Part shown: in pieces, positions 1 to 6,401 of the stretch
Numbering within the stretch: position 1 is the first letter of the stretch
Layout: each line of letters starts with the position of its first letter
Assembly: GCA_011046015.1 (NCBI GenBank)
Contig: DSBO01000156.1
Span: 1-12,849, forward strand
DNA from: Thioalkalivibrio sp.
GTDB taxonomy: Bacteria > Pseudomonadota > Gammaproteobacteria > SpSt-1174
Direction of reading: 5' to 3'
Length of the DNA stretch: 12,849 nt
The notes under the pieces: model-generated
What the model was told of the DNA's origin: nothing
The model's input: only the letters and a program-made list of their open reading frames with translations
Database searches by the model: none
Translations under genes and position numbers: made by a program

Positions 1-132
1 CCCCTACCCCGCCCCCGTCGGGCCGGCATCGCCCCCGGCCACTCACTACCGCGGCGCGGTTCTGCCAGCAAACTCACTCATCACGAAATCAGGCATCGTG
101 CTGGTGGCAGGAGTCTGGCCACGGCGATGCAC

Positions 133-138
133 AAGAGG
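133..138 (+). promoter_or_regulatory. Ribosome binding site of infA
   Basis: AAGAGG lies ten bases before the ATG at 149. It supports 149 over the in-frame upstream start at 98, which has no such motif at a suitable distance. I see no convincing -35/-10 pair between 1 and 130. Confidence 0.6.
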
Positions 139-148
139 TCCTAATTAC

Positions 149-370
149 ATGGCGAAAGAAGAGCTTATCGAGATGGAAGGCGTCGTTACCGACGTGATGC
201 CGGACCAGCGTTTCCGCGTCGAACTGGAGAACGGCATGGAAGTGCAGGCCTATGCGGCCGGCAAGATGCGCAAGTTCCGCATCCGCGTGGTCACCGGCGA
301 CAAGGTGAAGCTGGAAATGTCCCCCTACGACCTGACCAAGGGTCGGATCAGCTACCGCTACAAGAACTGA
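149..370 (+). CDS. infA: Translation initiation factor IF-1
   Basis: The 73-residue product begins MAKEELIEMEG and matches bacterial IF-1 along its whole length (family length about 72). It contains the family signatures FRVELENG, GKMRK, IRVVTGDKV and PYDLTKGRI, and ends YRYKN. IF-1 is a single OB-fold protein that occupies the A site of the 30S subunit and works with IF-2 and IF-3 during initiation. I chose the ATG at 149 because it gives the conserved MAKE N-terminus and has an AAGAGG ribosome binding site ten bases upstream; the in-frame start at 98 would add a non-conserved leader. It stands alone here: its downstream neighbour appears to have its own promoter, and GC-rich hairpins separate the two. 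Identity is near certain. Confidence 0.97.
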   Translation: MAKEELIEMEGVVTDVMPDQRFRVELENGMEVQAYAAGKMRKFRIRVVTGDKVKLEMSPYDLTKGRISYRYKN

Positions 371-388
371 TCCGGTGCGCGGGCCCGC

Positions 389-434
389 GGCGCCATCCCG
401 GCGCCGGCGCGGCCAGGCCCGGCGGGGGCCGGGC
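389..434 (+). terminator. Two GC-rich hairpins downstream of infA, possible transcription stop
   Basis: The first inverted repeat is GGCGCC, five bases, GGCGCC (389-405). The second is GCCCGGC, GGGG, GCCGGGC (417-434), a perfect 7-bp stem with a 4-base loop. They start 19 bases after the infA stop codon. No T-tract follows either stem, so this is not a classical intrinsic terminator; it may stabilise the mRNA end or act with Rho. Confidence 0.4.
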
Positions 435-445
435 TGTCAGCGCCC

Positions 446-473
446 TTGAAATCCCCTCCGCAGGGCCGACAAT
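446..473 (+). promoter_or_regulatory. Predicted sigma-70 promoter of the amidohydrolase gene
   Basis: TTGAAA (446-451, 5 of 6 to consensus) is followed after 16 bases by GACAAT (468-473, 4 of 6). The predicted start near 480 falls inside the palindrome at 472-489, and the coding region begins at 504. The spacing is acceptable but the -10 is weak, so the call is tentative. Confidence 0.4.
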
Positions 474-489
474 GGGAGCATACTCCCAT
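472..489. promoter_or_regulatory. Perfect palindrome, candidate operator
   Basis: ATGGGAG CATA CTCCCAT is a perfect 7-bp inverted repeat with a 4-base centre. It lies 14 bases before the start codon at 504 and overlaps the predicted -10 end and transcription start. A repressor bound here would block the promoter; alternatively the transcript would begin within a short stem-loop. I do not recognise the motif as belonging to a named regulator. Confidence 0.35.
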
Positions 490-503
490 CCGTCCCGCAT
501 ACC

Positions 504-1343
504 ATGTCCCGTTTCCCGCGCCTGTTCGCTTCCCTGCTGCTGCTCGGCCCGTCGCTGGCCGCCTCGGCGCAGCCCCTGTTCGACGCCCACCTGCACTACA
601 ACGCCGAGGACGCCCGGCAGTACACGCCCGCGCAGATCGGCGAGATTCTGGCCCGCCATGACGTGCGCGCGGCCGTGGTCACGAGCCGGCCGCCCGATGC
701 CGTGCTCGCGCTACACCGGGCAATACCGGGGCGCATCGTCCCGCTGCTCGGCGTGTATCGCCAACCGGCGGACAAGCAGGACTGGCACCAGGACACCGGC
801 CTGCCGACACGGGTAGCCCAGGCGCTCGAGGACGGCCCCTGGGCGGGGGTGGGTGAACTGCACCTGTTCGCGCCCGAGCGCGCGAGTCCCGTGTTCCGCC
901 GTATCGTGGAGCTAGCCACCGCCCACGGGCTGCCCCTGCAACTGCACACCGACCCCGCGACCCTGGACACCGTGTTCGGTTTCGCGCCACAGGCCACCGT
1001 ACTCTGGGCCCACGCCGGCGCCTATCCCTACCCGCCACTGCTGCGCGACTACCTCGACCGCTATCCGAACCTGTACATCGACCTCTCGGTGCGCGACGAC
1101 CGGATCGCCCCGGCCGGCCGGCTCGACCCGGACTGGGAACTGCTGTTGGTCGAATTCCCCGACCGCTTCCTGGTCGGCGTGGACACCTTCAGCACCGGGC
1201 GCTGGAGCGAGTACGGCGCGGTCGCCGCGCAGATCCGCGGCTGGCTGTCACAGTTGCCGCCAGAGGTCGCCGCCAGGCTCGCCTGCGGCAACGCGGCCCG
1301 GCTATTTGCCATGGATGCCTGCAGCGTGACGACTCAGCCGTAA
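504..1343 (+). CDS. Secreted metal-dependent amidohydrolase (amidohydrolase 2 / TatD-like fold)
   Basis: The 279-residue protein starts with a signal peptide: a basic start (MSRFPR), a hydrophobic core at residues 8-20, and an ASA-Q cleavage region near 22. The mature part has the ordered metal-site signature of a TIM-barrel amidohydrolase: DAHLH (H29, H31), GVGELH (E119, H120), LQLHTD (H148), WAHAG (H170) and GVDTF (D227). The fold and metal site are seen; substrate specificity is not. It is probably periplasmic. It has its own predicted promoter and a candidate operator upstream, and its TAA stop overlaps the 3' end of the convergent nnrS by 10 bp. Family members include lactonases, decarboxylases and deacetylases, so no specific reaction should be assumed. 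Confidence 0.88.
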   Translation: MSRFPRLFASLLLLGPSLAASAQPLFDAHLHYNAEDARQYTPAQIGEILARHDVRAAVVTSRPPDAVLALHRAIPGRIVPLLGVYRQPADKQDWHQDTGLPTRVAQALEDGPWAGVGELHLFAPERASPVFRRIVELATAHGLPLQLHTDPATLDTVFGFAPQATVLWAHAGAYPYPPLLRDYLDRYPNLYIDLSVRDDRIAPAGRLDPDWELLLVEFPDRFLVGVDTFSTGRWSEYGAVAAQIRGWLSQLPPEVAARLACGNAARLFAMDACSVTTQP

Positions 1344-2521
1344 CGCCCATCGATGCGGGGCCGCAGCAGCATCGATGCATACACGCCGACGAAGAGCCCG
1401 AATCCCGCCACCCAGAGACCCTGGGACAGACCGATCCAGGTCGCCTGCGCCGCAGGCAGCAGCAGGGGAAGCACCACCCGTACCAGCGCGCCTGCCATCA
1501 ACAGCGCCAGCATCCACTGTACCGGGCGCGGTGGCGCGAACACGTTGCGCCCGGTGTGCCCGAGACTGACCCGGCACATCATGCCGAGCGTAACGAGCCC
1601 GATCCCGCCGTAGGCGAAGGCGTGCAGGGCCGCGAAGGGATCGAGCGGGACGAACGCGGCAAGACCGCGTAACCCGAAGCCCACGGCGATCCAGGCCAGG
1701 GCCAGGTACAGGCTCCACAACAGGGGTTTGCGCCAGATGTCCGGATGATGCCAGTCGTACAGGCGCACGGCCTGCAGGAGCGCCAGGGCCAGGGCCAGTA
1801 ACCCCGCGCCCAGGGCCCAGCGCTGCGCGAGTTCGACGGCGACGAATACCAGCGCCAGCACCACCGTGGCCACGTCCACCCACCGACGGTTGCGAATGCT
1901 CGCCTCGCCGTCCACACCCTTTTCGATGAAGAAGGGGATCACGCGCCGCCCCATCACCAGGATCAGCAGCACGATGAGGTACAGCCCCGCGTAGAGCCCG
2001 AGACGCTCGCCGCCGGGGAGCCCGCCCAGCAGGCCGGCGTAGAAGATGACGTGCGCCAGCGTCAGGACGAGGGGCATGGCCAGGATCGGGAGCTGTTTCC
2101 ACTGCCGGGCGCAGGCCACCGGATGCAGCACGGCCACGAGCAGCGCCAGGTTGAAGGCGAGGTCGACCACCACCATGAGCGTCACGCCTCCCGGCACCCA
2201 GGCGAGCACGCGGGCCGCCAGCCAGAACAGGGCCAGTAGCAGCAGGGGGGCGCCATGCGCCGTCTGTACGCCCGTCCAGTTGCGCACGGCCGTGAGCAGG
2301 AATCCGGCCACCACGGCCAGGGCATAGCCGAATACCATCTCGTGGGCATGCCACAGAGAGGGCGGCAGCCCCATGGGAAAGACCCCGGCGTCGCCGTGGT
2401 AGAGCCAGGCCCACAGCGCCATGGACACGACGGCCCAACCCCCCGCCAGCAGGAAGAAGGGACGAAAGGCGAGGTGCAACAGGGCGATGCGGTAGTGACC
2501 CGGCTGTTCGATATTGAGCAT
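1334..2521 (-). CDS. nnrS: NnrS family polytopic membrane protein
   Basis: The 395-residue product is hydrophobic throughout, with about a dozen predicted membrane segments. Near the N-terminus it carries NnrS hallmarks: AFRPFF (18-23), LWHAHEMVFGY (56-66, with H58 and H60) and FLLTAVRNWTG (74-84). A later GHTGRN motif follows a CRVSLG segment. NnrS proteins are heme- and copper-containing membrane proteins linked in denitrifiers and pathogens to resistance to nitric oxide stress; their exact reaction is unsettled. The ATG at 2521 gives the standard N-terminus but has only a poor ribosome binding site. Upstream lies an FNR/DNR-like box with a TATAGG -10 at the right distance. No nitrite or nitric oxide reductase gene is in the window. 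The gene overlaps the convergent amidohydrolase by 10 bp. Confidence 0.93.
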   Translation of the reverse strand: MLNIEQPGHYRIALLHLAFRPFFLLAGGWAVVSMALWAWLYHGDAGVFPMGLPPSLWHAHEMVFGYALAVVAGFLLTAVRNWTGVQTAHGAPLLLLALFWLAARVLAWVPGGVTLMVVVDLAFNLALLVAVLHPVACARQWKQLPILAMPLVLTLAHVIFYAGLLGGLPGGERLGLYAGLYLIVLLILVMGRRVIPFFIEKGVDGEASIRNRRWVDVATVVLALVFVAVELAQRWALGAGLLALALALLQAVRLYDWHHPDIWRKPLLWSLYLALAWIAVGFGLRGLAAFVPLDPFAALHAFAYGGIGLVTLGMMCRVSLGHTGRNVFAPPRPVQWMLALLMAGALVRVVLPLLLPAAQATWIGLSQGLWVAGFGLFVGVYASMLLRPRIDGRYG

Positions 2522-2553
2522 GGCGGCCCCGGTGGCTGTGGCGAAGACCTCAG

Positions 2554-2594
2554 CCTATAACAAAGCGGTATCTCGTGTACATGTTATAGATCAA
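2554..2594 (-). promoter_or_regulatory. FNR/DNR-type promoter of nnrS
   Basis: Read on the minus strand, TTGAT CTAT AACAT (2594-2581) matches the FNR/DNR consensus TTGAT-N4-ATCAA perfectly in the first half and at 3 of 5 bases in the second. A TATAGG -10 sits at 2559-2554, predicting a start near 2547, so the box is centred at about -41. This is the class II arrangement used by Crp/Fnr-family activators. NnrS genes are known to be controlled by NnrR/DNR-type nitric oxide sensors, which fits. The downstream half-site is degenerate, so binding is inferred. Confidence 0.5.
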
Positions 2595-3016
2595 GGCGCC
2601 GGCGCGCGCGCAGCGGGACGCCTCAGGCCGCGCGAGTGAAGCCCGGGGTGCGCTCGGTCGGAGGTTCCAGCGGGGGGCAGGCCATGCCGGGCCCGGGCGC
2701 GGTTGCAGGCCTCGTTTGGCTCGCCGCCCTCCCAGGCGACCTTGAAGTCCCGGCAGGTACTGGACCGCCGGGGATAGATCGCGCAGCTGACGTTTCCCCC
2801 GATCTCGCCCTGCAGGGCGCAGCAGCGCGGCTCCGGCCGATCGGTGCCCTGCATGACGCGCAGATGCGCGTGCAGGCGGCCCGTGAGTGCGGCCGGCACG
2901 GTACCGCCCGGGGCGTCGTCAGCCTCTGCCCAGTAGAAGGACACGCGGAAGGTGGCGCAGCAGGCGCCGCATTCCACGCAGGGATTGATGGCAGTCACGG
3001 TGTCGCCGGACGACAT
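2591..3016 (-). CDS. YkgJ-family cysteine-cluster protein (CxxCxxCC); possible 3' frameshift
   Basis: The 141-residue protein starts MSSGDTVTAINPC and carries the family cluster CVECGACC (C13, C16, C19, C20), then FRVSFYWAEADD, and later C65, C66, C78, C88 and C104. This is the zinc/iron-chelating CxxCxxCC family (PF03692), whose members are thought to bind Fe-S or metal; no reaction is established. I chose the ATG at 3016 because it places the cluster at the usual distance; a TTG at 3112 would add 32 non-conserved residues. The last 25 residues (GTSDRAHPG... to APAP) are basic and proline-rich, unlike the family. Removing one base from the G6 run at 2672-2677 gives an ending LEPPTERTPGFTRAA with a stop at 2623, which fits better. 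Its stop lies about 70 bp before the nnrS start, inside the nnrS promoter region. Confidence 0.8.
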   Translation of the reverse strand: MSSGDTVTAINPCVECGACCATFRVSFYWAEADDAPGGTVPAALTGRLHAHLRVMQGTDRPEPRCCALQGEIGGNVSCAIYPRRSSTCRDFKVAWEGGEPNEACNRARARHGLPPAGTSDRAHPGLHSRGLRRPAARAPAP

Positions 3017-3130
3017 GACCACGGTCTCGAGTAGTGAGGGGAGCTTGCTAAGCCGATCGCGAATGCGGCGGTGGATGTGCGGATTTTGCAGCCATCGCCG
3101 GCCCGCCCGCAAGGAGATTTTGCACGACCT

Positions 3131-3415
3131 TCACGCCGTCAGCCGCTCCAGCTCGGTCAGGTAATGCAGGGCCTGTTCGCGCGACCCCCCGCACATGGTG
3201 GCTTCGGGTGACAGGGCGATGCATACCCGCGGGCGGGCGGGGTCGCCGAACAGTTGGCAGTGATTCTCCTCGTCGAGCTGCACGCAACGCACGCCGGCCG
3301 GCTTGCCCTCGGGCATGCCGGGTATGGGCGTGCTGATCGAGGGCGCGATGCAGCAGGCACCGCAACCGGGGCGGCATTGGGCGTCTTCCGGCGCGGTTCG
3401 TCGGGAAAATGGCAT
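3131..3415 (-). CDS. ykgJ: YkgJ family cysteine-cluster protein
   Basis: The 94-residue protein starts at the ATG at 3415 (MPFSRRTAPEDAQC). It has CRPGCGACC (C14, C18, C21, C22), the strongly conserved IAPSIS, PIPGMP and GKPAGVRC segments, then C53, C65 and C75 and a C-terminal LTELERLTA helix. This is the pattern and length of E. coli YkgJ (PF03692). Eight cysteines suggest metal or Fe-S binding; function is unknown. In-frame sequence continues upstream to 3526, but that part is arginine- and proline-rich, is not family-like, and overlaps the divergent promoter region. It lies 114 bp upstream of a second member of the same family on the same strand, so the two may be co-transcribed. No good ribosome binding site is visible. 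Confidence 0.88.
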   Translation of the reverse strand: MPFSRRTAPEDAQCRPGCGACCIAPSISTPIPGMPEGKPAGVRCVQLDEENHCQLFGDPARPRVCIALSPEATMCGGSREQALHYLTELERLTA

Positions 3416-3600
3416 GATTTCGCGGTTTTCACTTGTTGGCAGGGCCTGGATAGGGCATTTTCGGGGAAAACCCCTGCCGCCGCCACCCGGCGTCGGCGGG
3501 CGAGCGGCCGCATAACCACATTCCAAATGGCCGTCCGGACAAGAGTAAAAAGGCCTTGGACAATCTCCTGTACAAGCGATTCAGGCAGCCGGGATCGGCT

Positions 3601-5112
3601 ATGCCACCACGGGGGCGTGCCAAGCGGACGCGCCTGCCGCTGCTTCCCGCAATGCTGGCAACGACACCAGCCACCGCCGGCGCCGCGGGCACGACCGCGT
3701 TCGTGTTCTACTCGCCGGCGGTGACGGTCGGCCTGCTTGCCGTGGGCGCTGTGGCCTCGGTCGCTGCCGTGGCGGGCGTGCGCCACGTTCGGCTGCGCCA
3801 GCGCGACCGGCGCGAACGAGAACGCCAGTACCGGGTGATCTACGAGAATGCGCCCATGGCATTCATGCTGTGGGACCATCACCTCAACGTTACCGGCTGG
3901 AACCGGCATGCGGAGCGGATCTTCGGCTGGACCCGCGATGAGATGCTGCACAGCAAGTTCACGCGGCGGCTACTGCCGGATTCGGAGCTGCAGGCCTGCC
4001 AGGCGATGCTGAGCCAGCTGATTCGCACCGGCGAGGTGATCGAGTGCATGAACTGGAACCTCGATCGGGCGGGTGAACGTATCCTCTGCGAATGGAAACA
4101 CGCACCGGTGCGGGATGAACAGGGACTCGTGATCGGGTTCGCCTCGCTGGCGGTGGACGTCACCGACCGGCACCGCGCCGAGCAGGCCCTGCGGGCGAGC
4201 GAGCAAAAATTCCGGCTACTCGCGGAGAACGTGGTCGACGTGATCTGGACGCTGGACCTGGAACGCCGGACCACCTATGTCAGTCCGTCGGTCGAACGCC
4301 TGTGCGGCTTCCGGCCCGAGGAGCTGATCGGCCAGCCACTGAGCGCCATGCTCACGCCGGACTCGCTGCGGGTGGCCGAGGAAGTGCTCGCGCACGTCCA
4401 TCGACGCGGGGAGCTGCCGGCGAACCAGTTCCGGATCGAACTCGTCTGCAAGAACGGCTCGACCGTATGGGCCGACGTGACTGTCACCTCCCTGCGCGAT
4501 GACGAGGGCGAGGTACAGGGCTTCATCGGCATCACGCGCGACATCACCGAGCAGCGCGAGGCCGAGCAGCGCCTCACGCACATGGCGCATCACGACCCGC
4601 TGACCGACCTGCCCAATCGCGCCCTGTTCTTCGATCGCCTCAACATGGCCATGGCGCGCGCGCAGCGCGACGAGCTGCCACTCGCCCTGCTGTATGTCGA
4701 TCTCGACGGCTTCAAGGCGATCAACGACGACCACGGGCACCAGGCCGGTGACGCGGTGCTGTGCAAGGTGGCCTGGCGCCTGCGGCAGTCGGTGCGCGAG
4801 ATGGACACGGTTGCCCGCATCGGCGGCGACGAGTTCGCGGTCATCATCACCGGGGTCCGCTCGCCCGAGGTTGCGTTCCAGATCGCGGACAAGGTCCTCG
4901 GGGAGCTGGCACAGCCCCTGCCCGTACGCGACGCCCACGACATCAGCCTCGGCGCCAGCATCGGCGTCGCTTTCTATCCGGCGGACGCCCGCAGCTGTGA
5001 CGAGCTGCTGCGCAAGGCGGACCAGGCCATGTACCGCGTCAAGCGTGAAGGCAAGGGCCGTTACGCACACCTTGGCGCGCCGGTGATGCCGCCGGGTGAC
5101 CGGGACGACTGA
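3601..5112 (+). CDS. Membrane-anchored PAS-PAS-GGDEF diguanylate cyclase
   Basis: From the ATG at 3601 the product has 503 residues. A hydrophobic segment (about 31-60) is followed by a basic linker, two PAS domains (about 75-190 and 200-315), each starting with a YENAP- or LAENVVD-like motif and ending in a DVTDR or DITEQRE linker, and a C-terminal GGDEF domain (about 326-490). The catalytic GGDEF (408-412), the metal-binding aspartates in VDLDGF (367, 369), and the product-inhibition I-site R399-x-x-D402 five residues before GGDEF are all intact, so active, feedback-controlled c-di-GMP synthesis from GTP is expected. There is no EAL or HD-GYP domain. A TTG at 3556 would add 15 residues, but its AAGG lies only two bases away. 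The sensed signal is unknown; no heme or flavin ligand can be assigned by eye. Confidence 0.93.
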   Translation: MPPRGRAKRTRLPLLPAMLATTPATAGAAGTTAFVFYSPAVTVGLLAVGAVASVAAVAGVRHVRLRQRDRRERERQYRVIYENAPMAFMLWDHHLNVTGWNRHAERIFGWTRDEMLHSKFTRRLLPDSELQACQAMLSQLIRTGEVIECMNWNLDRAGERILCEWKHAPVRDEQGLVIGFASLAVDVTDRHRAEQALRASEQKFRLLAENVVDVIWTLDLERRTTYVSPSVERLCGFRPEELIGQPLSAMLTPDSLRVAEEVLAHVHRRGELPANQFRIELVCKNGSTVWADVTVTSLRDDEGEVQGFIGITRDITEQREAEQRLTHMAHHDPLTDLPNRALFFDRLNMAMARAQRDELPLALLYVDLDGFKAINDDHGHQAGDAVLCKVAWRLRQSVREMDTVARIGGDEFAVIITGVRSPEVAFQIADKVLGELAQPLPVRDAHDISLGASIGVAFYPADARSCDELLRKADQAMYRVKREGKGRYAHLGAPVMPPGDRDD

Positions 5113-5142
5113 GGCGCGAGCACTGGACTCAGGGCTAAGAGG

Positions 5143-5164
5143 GCCGGGGGCCTGGGCCCCCGGC
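5143..5164 (+). terminator. Strong GC hairpin after the diguanylate cyclase gene
   Basis: GCCGGGGGC, a CTGG loop, and GCCCCCGGC form a perfect 9-bp stem starting 31 bases after the stop codon at 5112. No T-tract follows on either strand, so it resembles a terminator but lacks the second half of the intrinsic signal. It could stop or stabilise transcripts from either direction. Confidence 0.45.
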
Positions 5165-5177
5165 AACAGGAGTAGGA

Positions 5178-5384
5178 TTACAAGCGTTCGCCAGCCGGAC
5201 CGGTTGCGTTCACGTCGCAGTGGGTGTGGGCAGGATCGGCACGGCATCCGTGATACTGCGCCATTCGCAGCAGCGCCAGACGCTGCACGTAACGCACGGC
5301 ATCGCCGGCGCCCTCGAAGAACGCATAGCCATCCCTGGCTTCGTGCTGACAGGCATCCCCTGTAACGTTGAGCAGATGTGGCAT
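5178..5384 (-). CDS. Doubtful small ORF, hypothetical 68-residue protein
   Basis: This ATG-started frame fills most of the 360-bp space between the diguanylate cyclase and the EEP-family gene. The product begins MPHLLNVTGDACQ, has an amphipathic stretch around residues 24-45 (GAGDAVRYVQRLALLRMAQY), and ends in a His- and Cys-containing tail. By eye most third codon positions are G or C, as in the neighbours, which mildly supports coding. Against it, there is no Shine-Dalgarno sequence (the 15 bases before the ATG are ACGGGGACCTCCTCC) and I recognise no family. The 11-bp-spaced repeats at 5442-5470 lie upstream and could be its operator. It may equally be non-coding. Confidence 0.3.
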   Translation of the reverse strand: MPHLLNVTGDACQHEARDGYAFFEGAGDAVRYVQRLALLRMAQYHGCRADPAHTHCDVNATGPAGERL

Positions 5385-5441
5385 CGGAGGAGGTCCCCGT
5401 CCAGTTGACGCTTCAAGCCTAGGGGACCGGCGTTGCAGCCA

Positions 5442-5470
5442 GGTGACGAGCCGGTGACGCTTTGGTGAAC
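5442..5470. repeat. Three direct repeats with exact 11-bp period, possible response-regulator site
   Basis: GGTGACG at 5442, GGTGACG at 5453 and GGTGAAC at 5464 are separated by 4-base spacers (AGCC, CTTT). On the minus strand this reads GTTCACC, CGTCACC, CGTCACC. An 11-bp direct-repeat period is typical of OmpR/PhoB-family binding sites, and GTCAC resembles the core of a Pho-box repeat. The site lies 58-86 bases upstream of the doubtful ORF at 5384 and next to the stop codon of the following minus-strand gene. Confidence 0.4.
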
Positions 5471-5474
5471 CATC

Positions 5475-6311
5475 TCAGCCGCGACCCGTCGACTCCTCGG
5501 CCGGGAGGGCGCAGGCCAGCTGGGCGGGCAGGGAGAGGTCCATCCCGACCGGCAGGTGATCCGAATAGTAGACCGGATAGACCTGGGTCTCCTCGACCTG
5601 CAGGTGGGGCGTGACCAGGATCTGGTCATAGCAGCGGGTGGGCCGCCAGCTCGGGAAGGTGTGCGTGTCGTGGTGCGGGTCGGCCAGGTGCGTGGCCGCC
5701 ACCAGCCGGCGCACCTCGGTGCTGCTCGGCATGCAGTTCATGTCGCCGAGCACGATGGCGTACTCGTGGTCCTGCAACACCTCGGCGATGTAGGCGAGCT
5801 GCGCGGCCCGCGTCTTCTGCACCAGCGCCAGGTGCACCTGCACCACCACCAGCGGATTCTCCAGCGAGCCGAAGTGCGCTTCCAGCGCCCCCCGCCCGGG
5901 CACCGCACCCGGCAGCTTGTGCTCGATCACCGTGTGCGGCGGCATGCGGCTCAGTAGCCCCATGCTGTGCTTGGCGAAGCGGCCGAAGTTACGGTTGGTC
6001 TGGCTGTACCAGTTGGAAAACCCCGCGCGCTCAGCCAGGTATTCGGTCTGATTGATGAAGGTGCTGCGCAGGCTGCCCGCATCCACCTCCTGCAGGCCCA
6101 CGATGTCGAACTCGCTGATGAACGCCGCGATCCGGTCCAGGTTGTCCTGCCGCCCCTTGTAGGGCAGCAGGTGCTTCCAGCTGTTGGTCAGGAAATGGTG
6201 ATAGCGGCTGGACTGGATGCCGACCTGGATGTTGTAGCTGAGCACGCGCAGCCGCGGCCCGGGACCGGGCAACTGCTGTTCGGGAGGCACGCTGGGCGTA
6301 TTCGAAGTCAC
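5475..6311 (-). CDS. Endonuclease/exonuclease/phosphatase (EEP) family protein
   Basis: From a GTG at 6311 the protein has 278 residues and the full EEP catalytic set: LSYNIQVG (N27), GLQEVD (E75), VQVHLAL (H160), VLGDMN (D190, N192), a YDQIL segment (D229) and YSDHLPV (D251, H252). These residues coordinate magnesium and cleave a phosphodiester or phosphate ester; the substrate (nucleic acid or a lipid or sugar phosphate) cannot be told. No signal peptide is obvious, so it is probably cytosolic. In-frame sequence runs on to 6407, but that region contains a near-consensus promoter and a large hairpin, so I exclude it. The predicted start of transcription coincides with the GTG, suggesting a leaderless mRNA. 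A homologue lies beside dsbA in Pseudomonas (recalled). Confidence 0.88.
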   Translation of the reverse strand: MTSNTPSVPPEQQLPGPGPRLRVLSYNIQVGIQSSRYHHFLTNSWKHLLPYKGRQDNLDRIAAFISEFDIVGLQEVDAGSLRSTFINQTEYLAERAGFSNWYSQTNRNFGRFAKHSMGLLSRMPPHTVIEHKLPGAVPGRGALEAHFGSLENPLVVVQVHLALVQKTRAAQLAYIAEVLQDHEYAIVLGDMNCMPSSTEVRRLVAATHLADPHHDTHTFPSWRPTRCYDQILVTPHLQVEETQVYPVYYSDHLPVGMDLSLPAQLACALPAEESTGRG

Positions 6312-6317
6312 AGGCGG

Positions 6318-6345
6318 ATTATACGTCGGCTGGCCGGATTCCCAA
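6318..6345 (-). promoter_or_regulatory. Predicted sigma-70 promoter of the EEP gene
   Basis: On the minus strand TTGGGA (6345-6340, 4 of 6) is followed after 16 bases by a perfect TATAAT (6323-6318). The predicted start is within a base or two of 6311, the proposed GTG start codon. This is the best promoter by consensus in the window and sets the EEP gene apart from the upstream operon. Confidence 0.6.
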
Positions 6346-6401
6346 TGACATGGCGCAGACAGAGGGCGGTTTTTGCCACAGGGGACACAGAGCCACAGGT
6401 G

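Noticed and set aside
98..148. Upstream in-frame extension of infA
   Set aside because: The added residues are not part of IF-1, and the ribosome binding site at 133-138 fits the ATG at 149.
1302..2438. A 378-codon minus-strand frame overlapping nnrS in another reading frame
   Set aside because: The product is arginine-, glycine- and alanine-rich without membrane segments, while the alternative frame is a clear NnrS.
3463..3474. GGGGAAAACCCC inverted repeat in the gap between ykgJ and the diguanylate cyclase
   Set aside because: The stem is only 4 bp, which is expected by chance in GC-rich DNA. I also found no convincing promoter for either gene in this gap.
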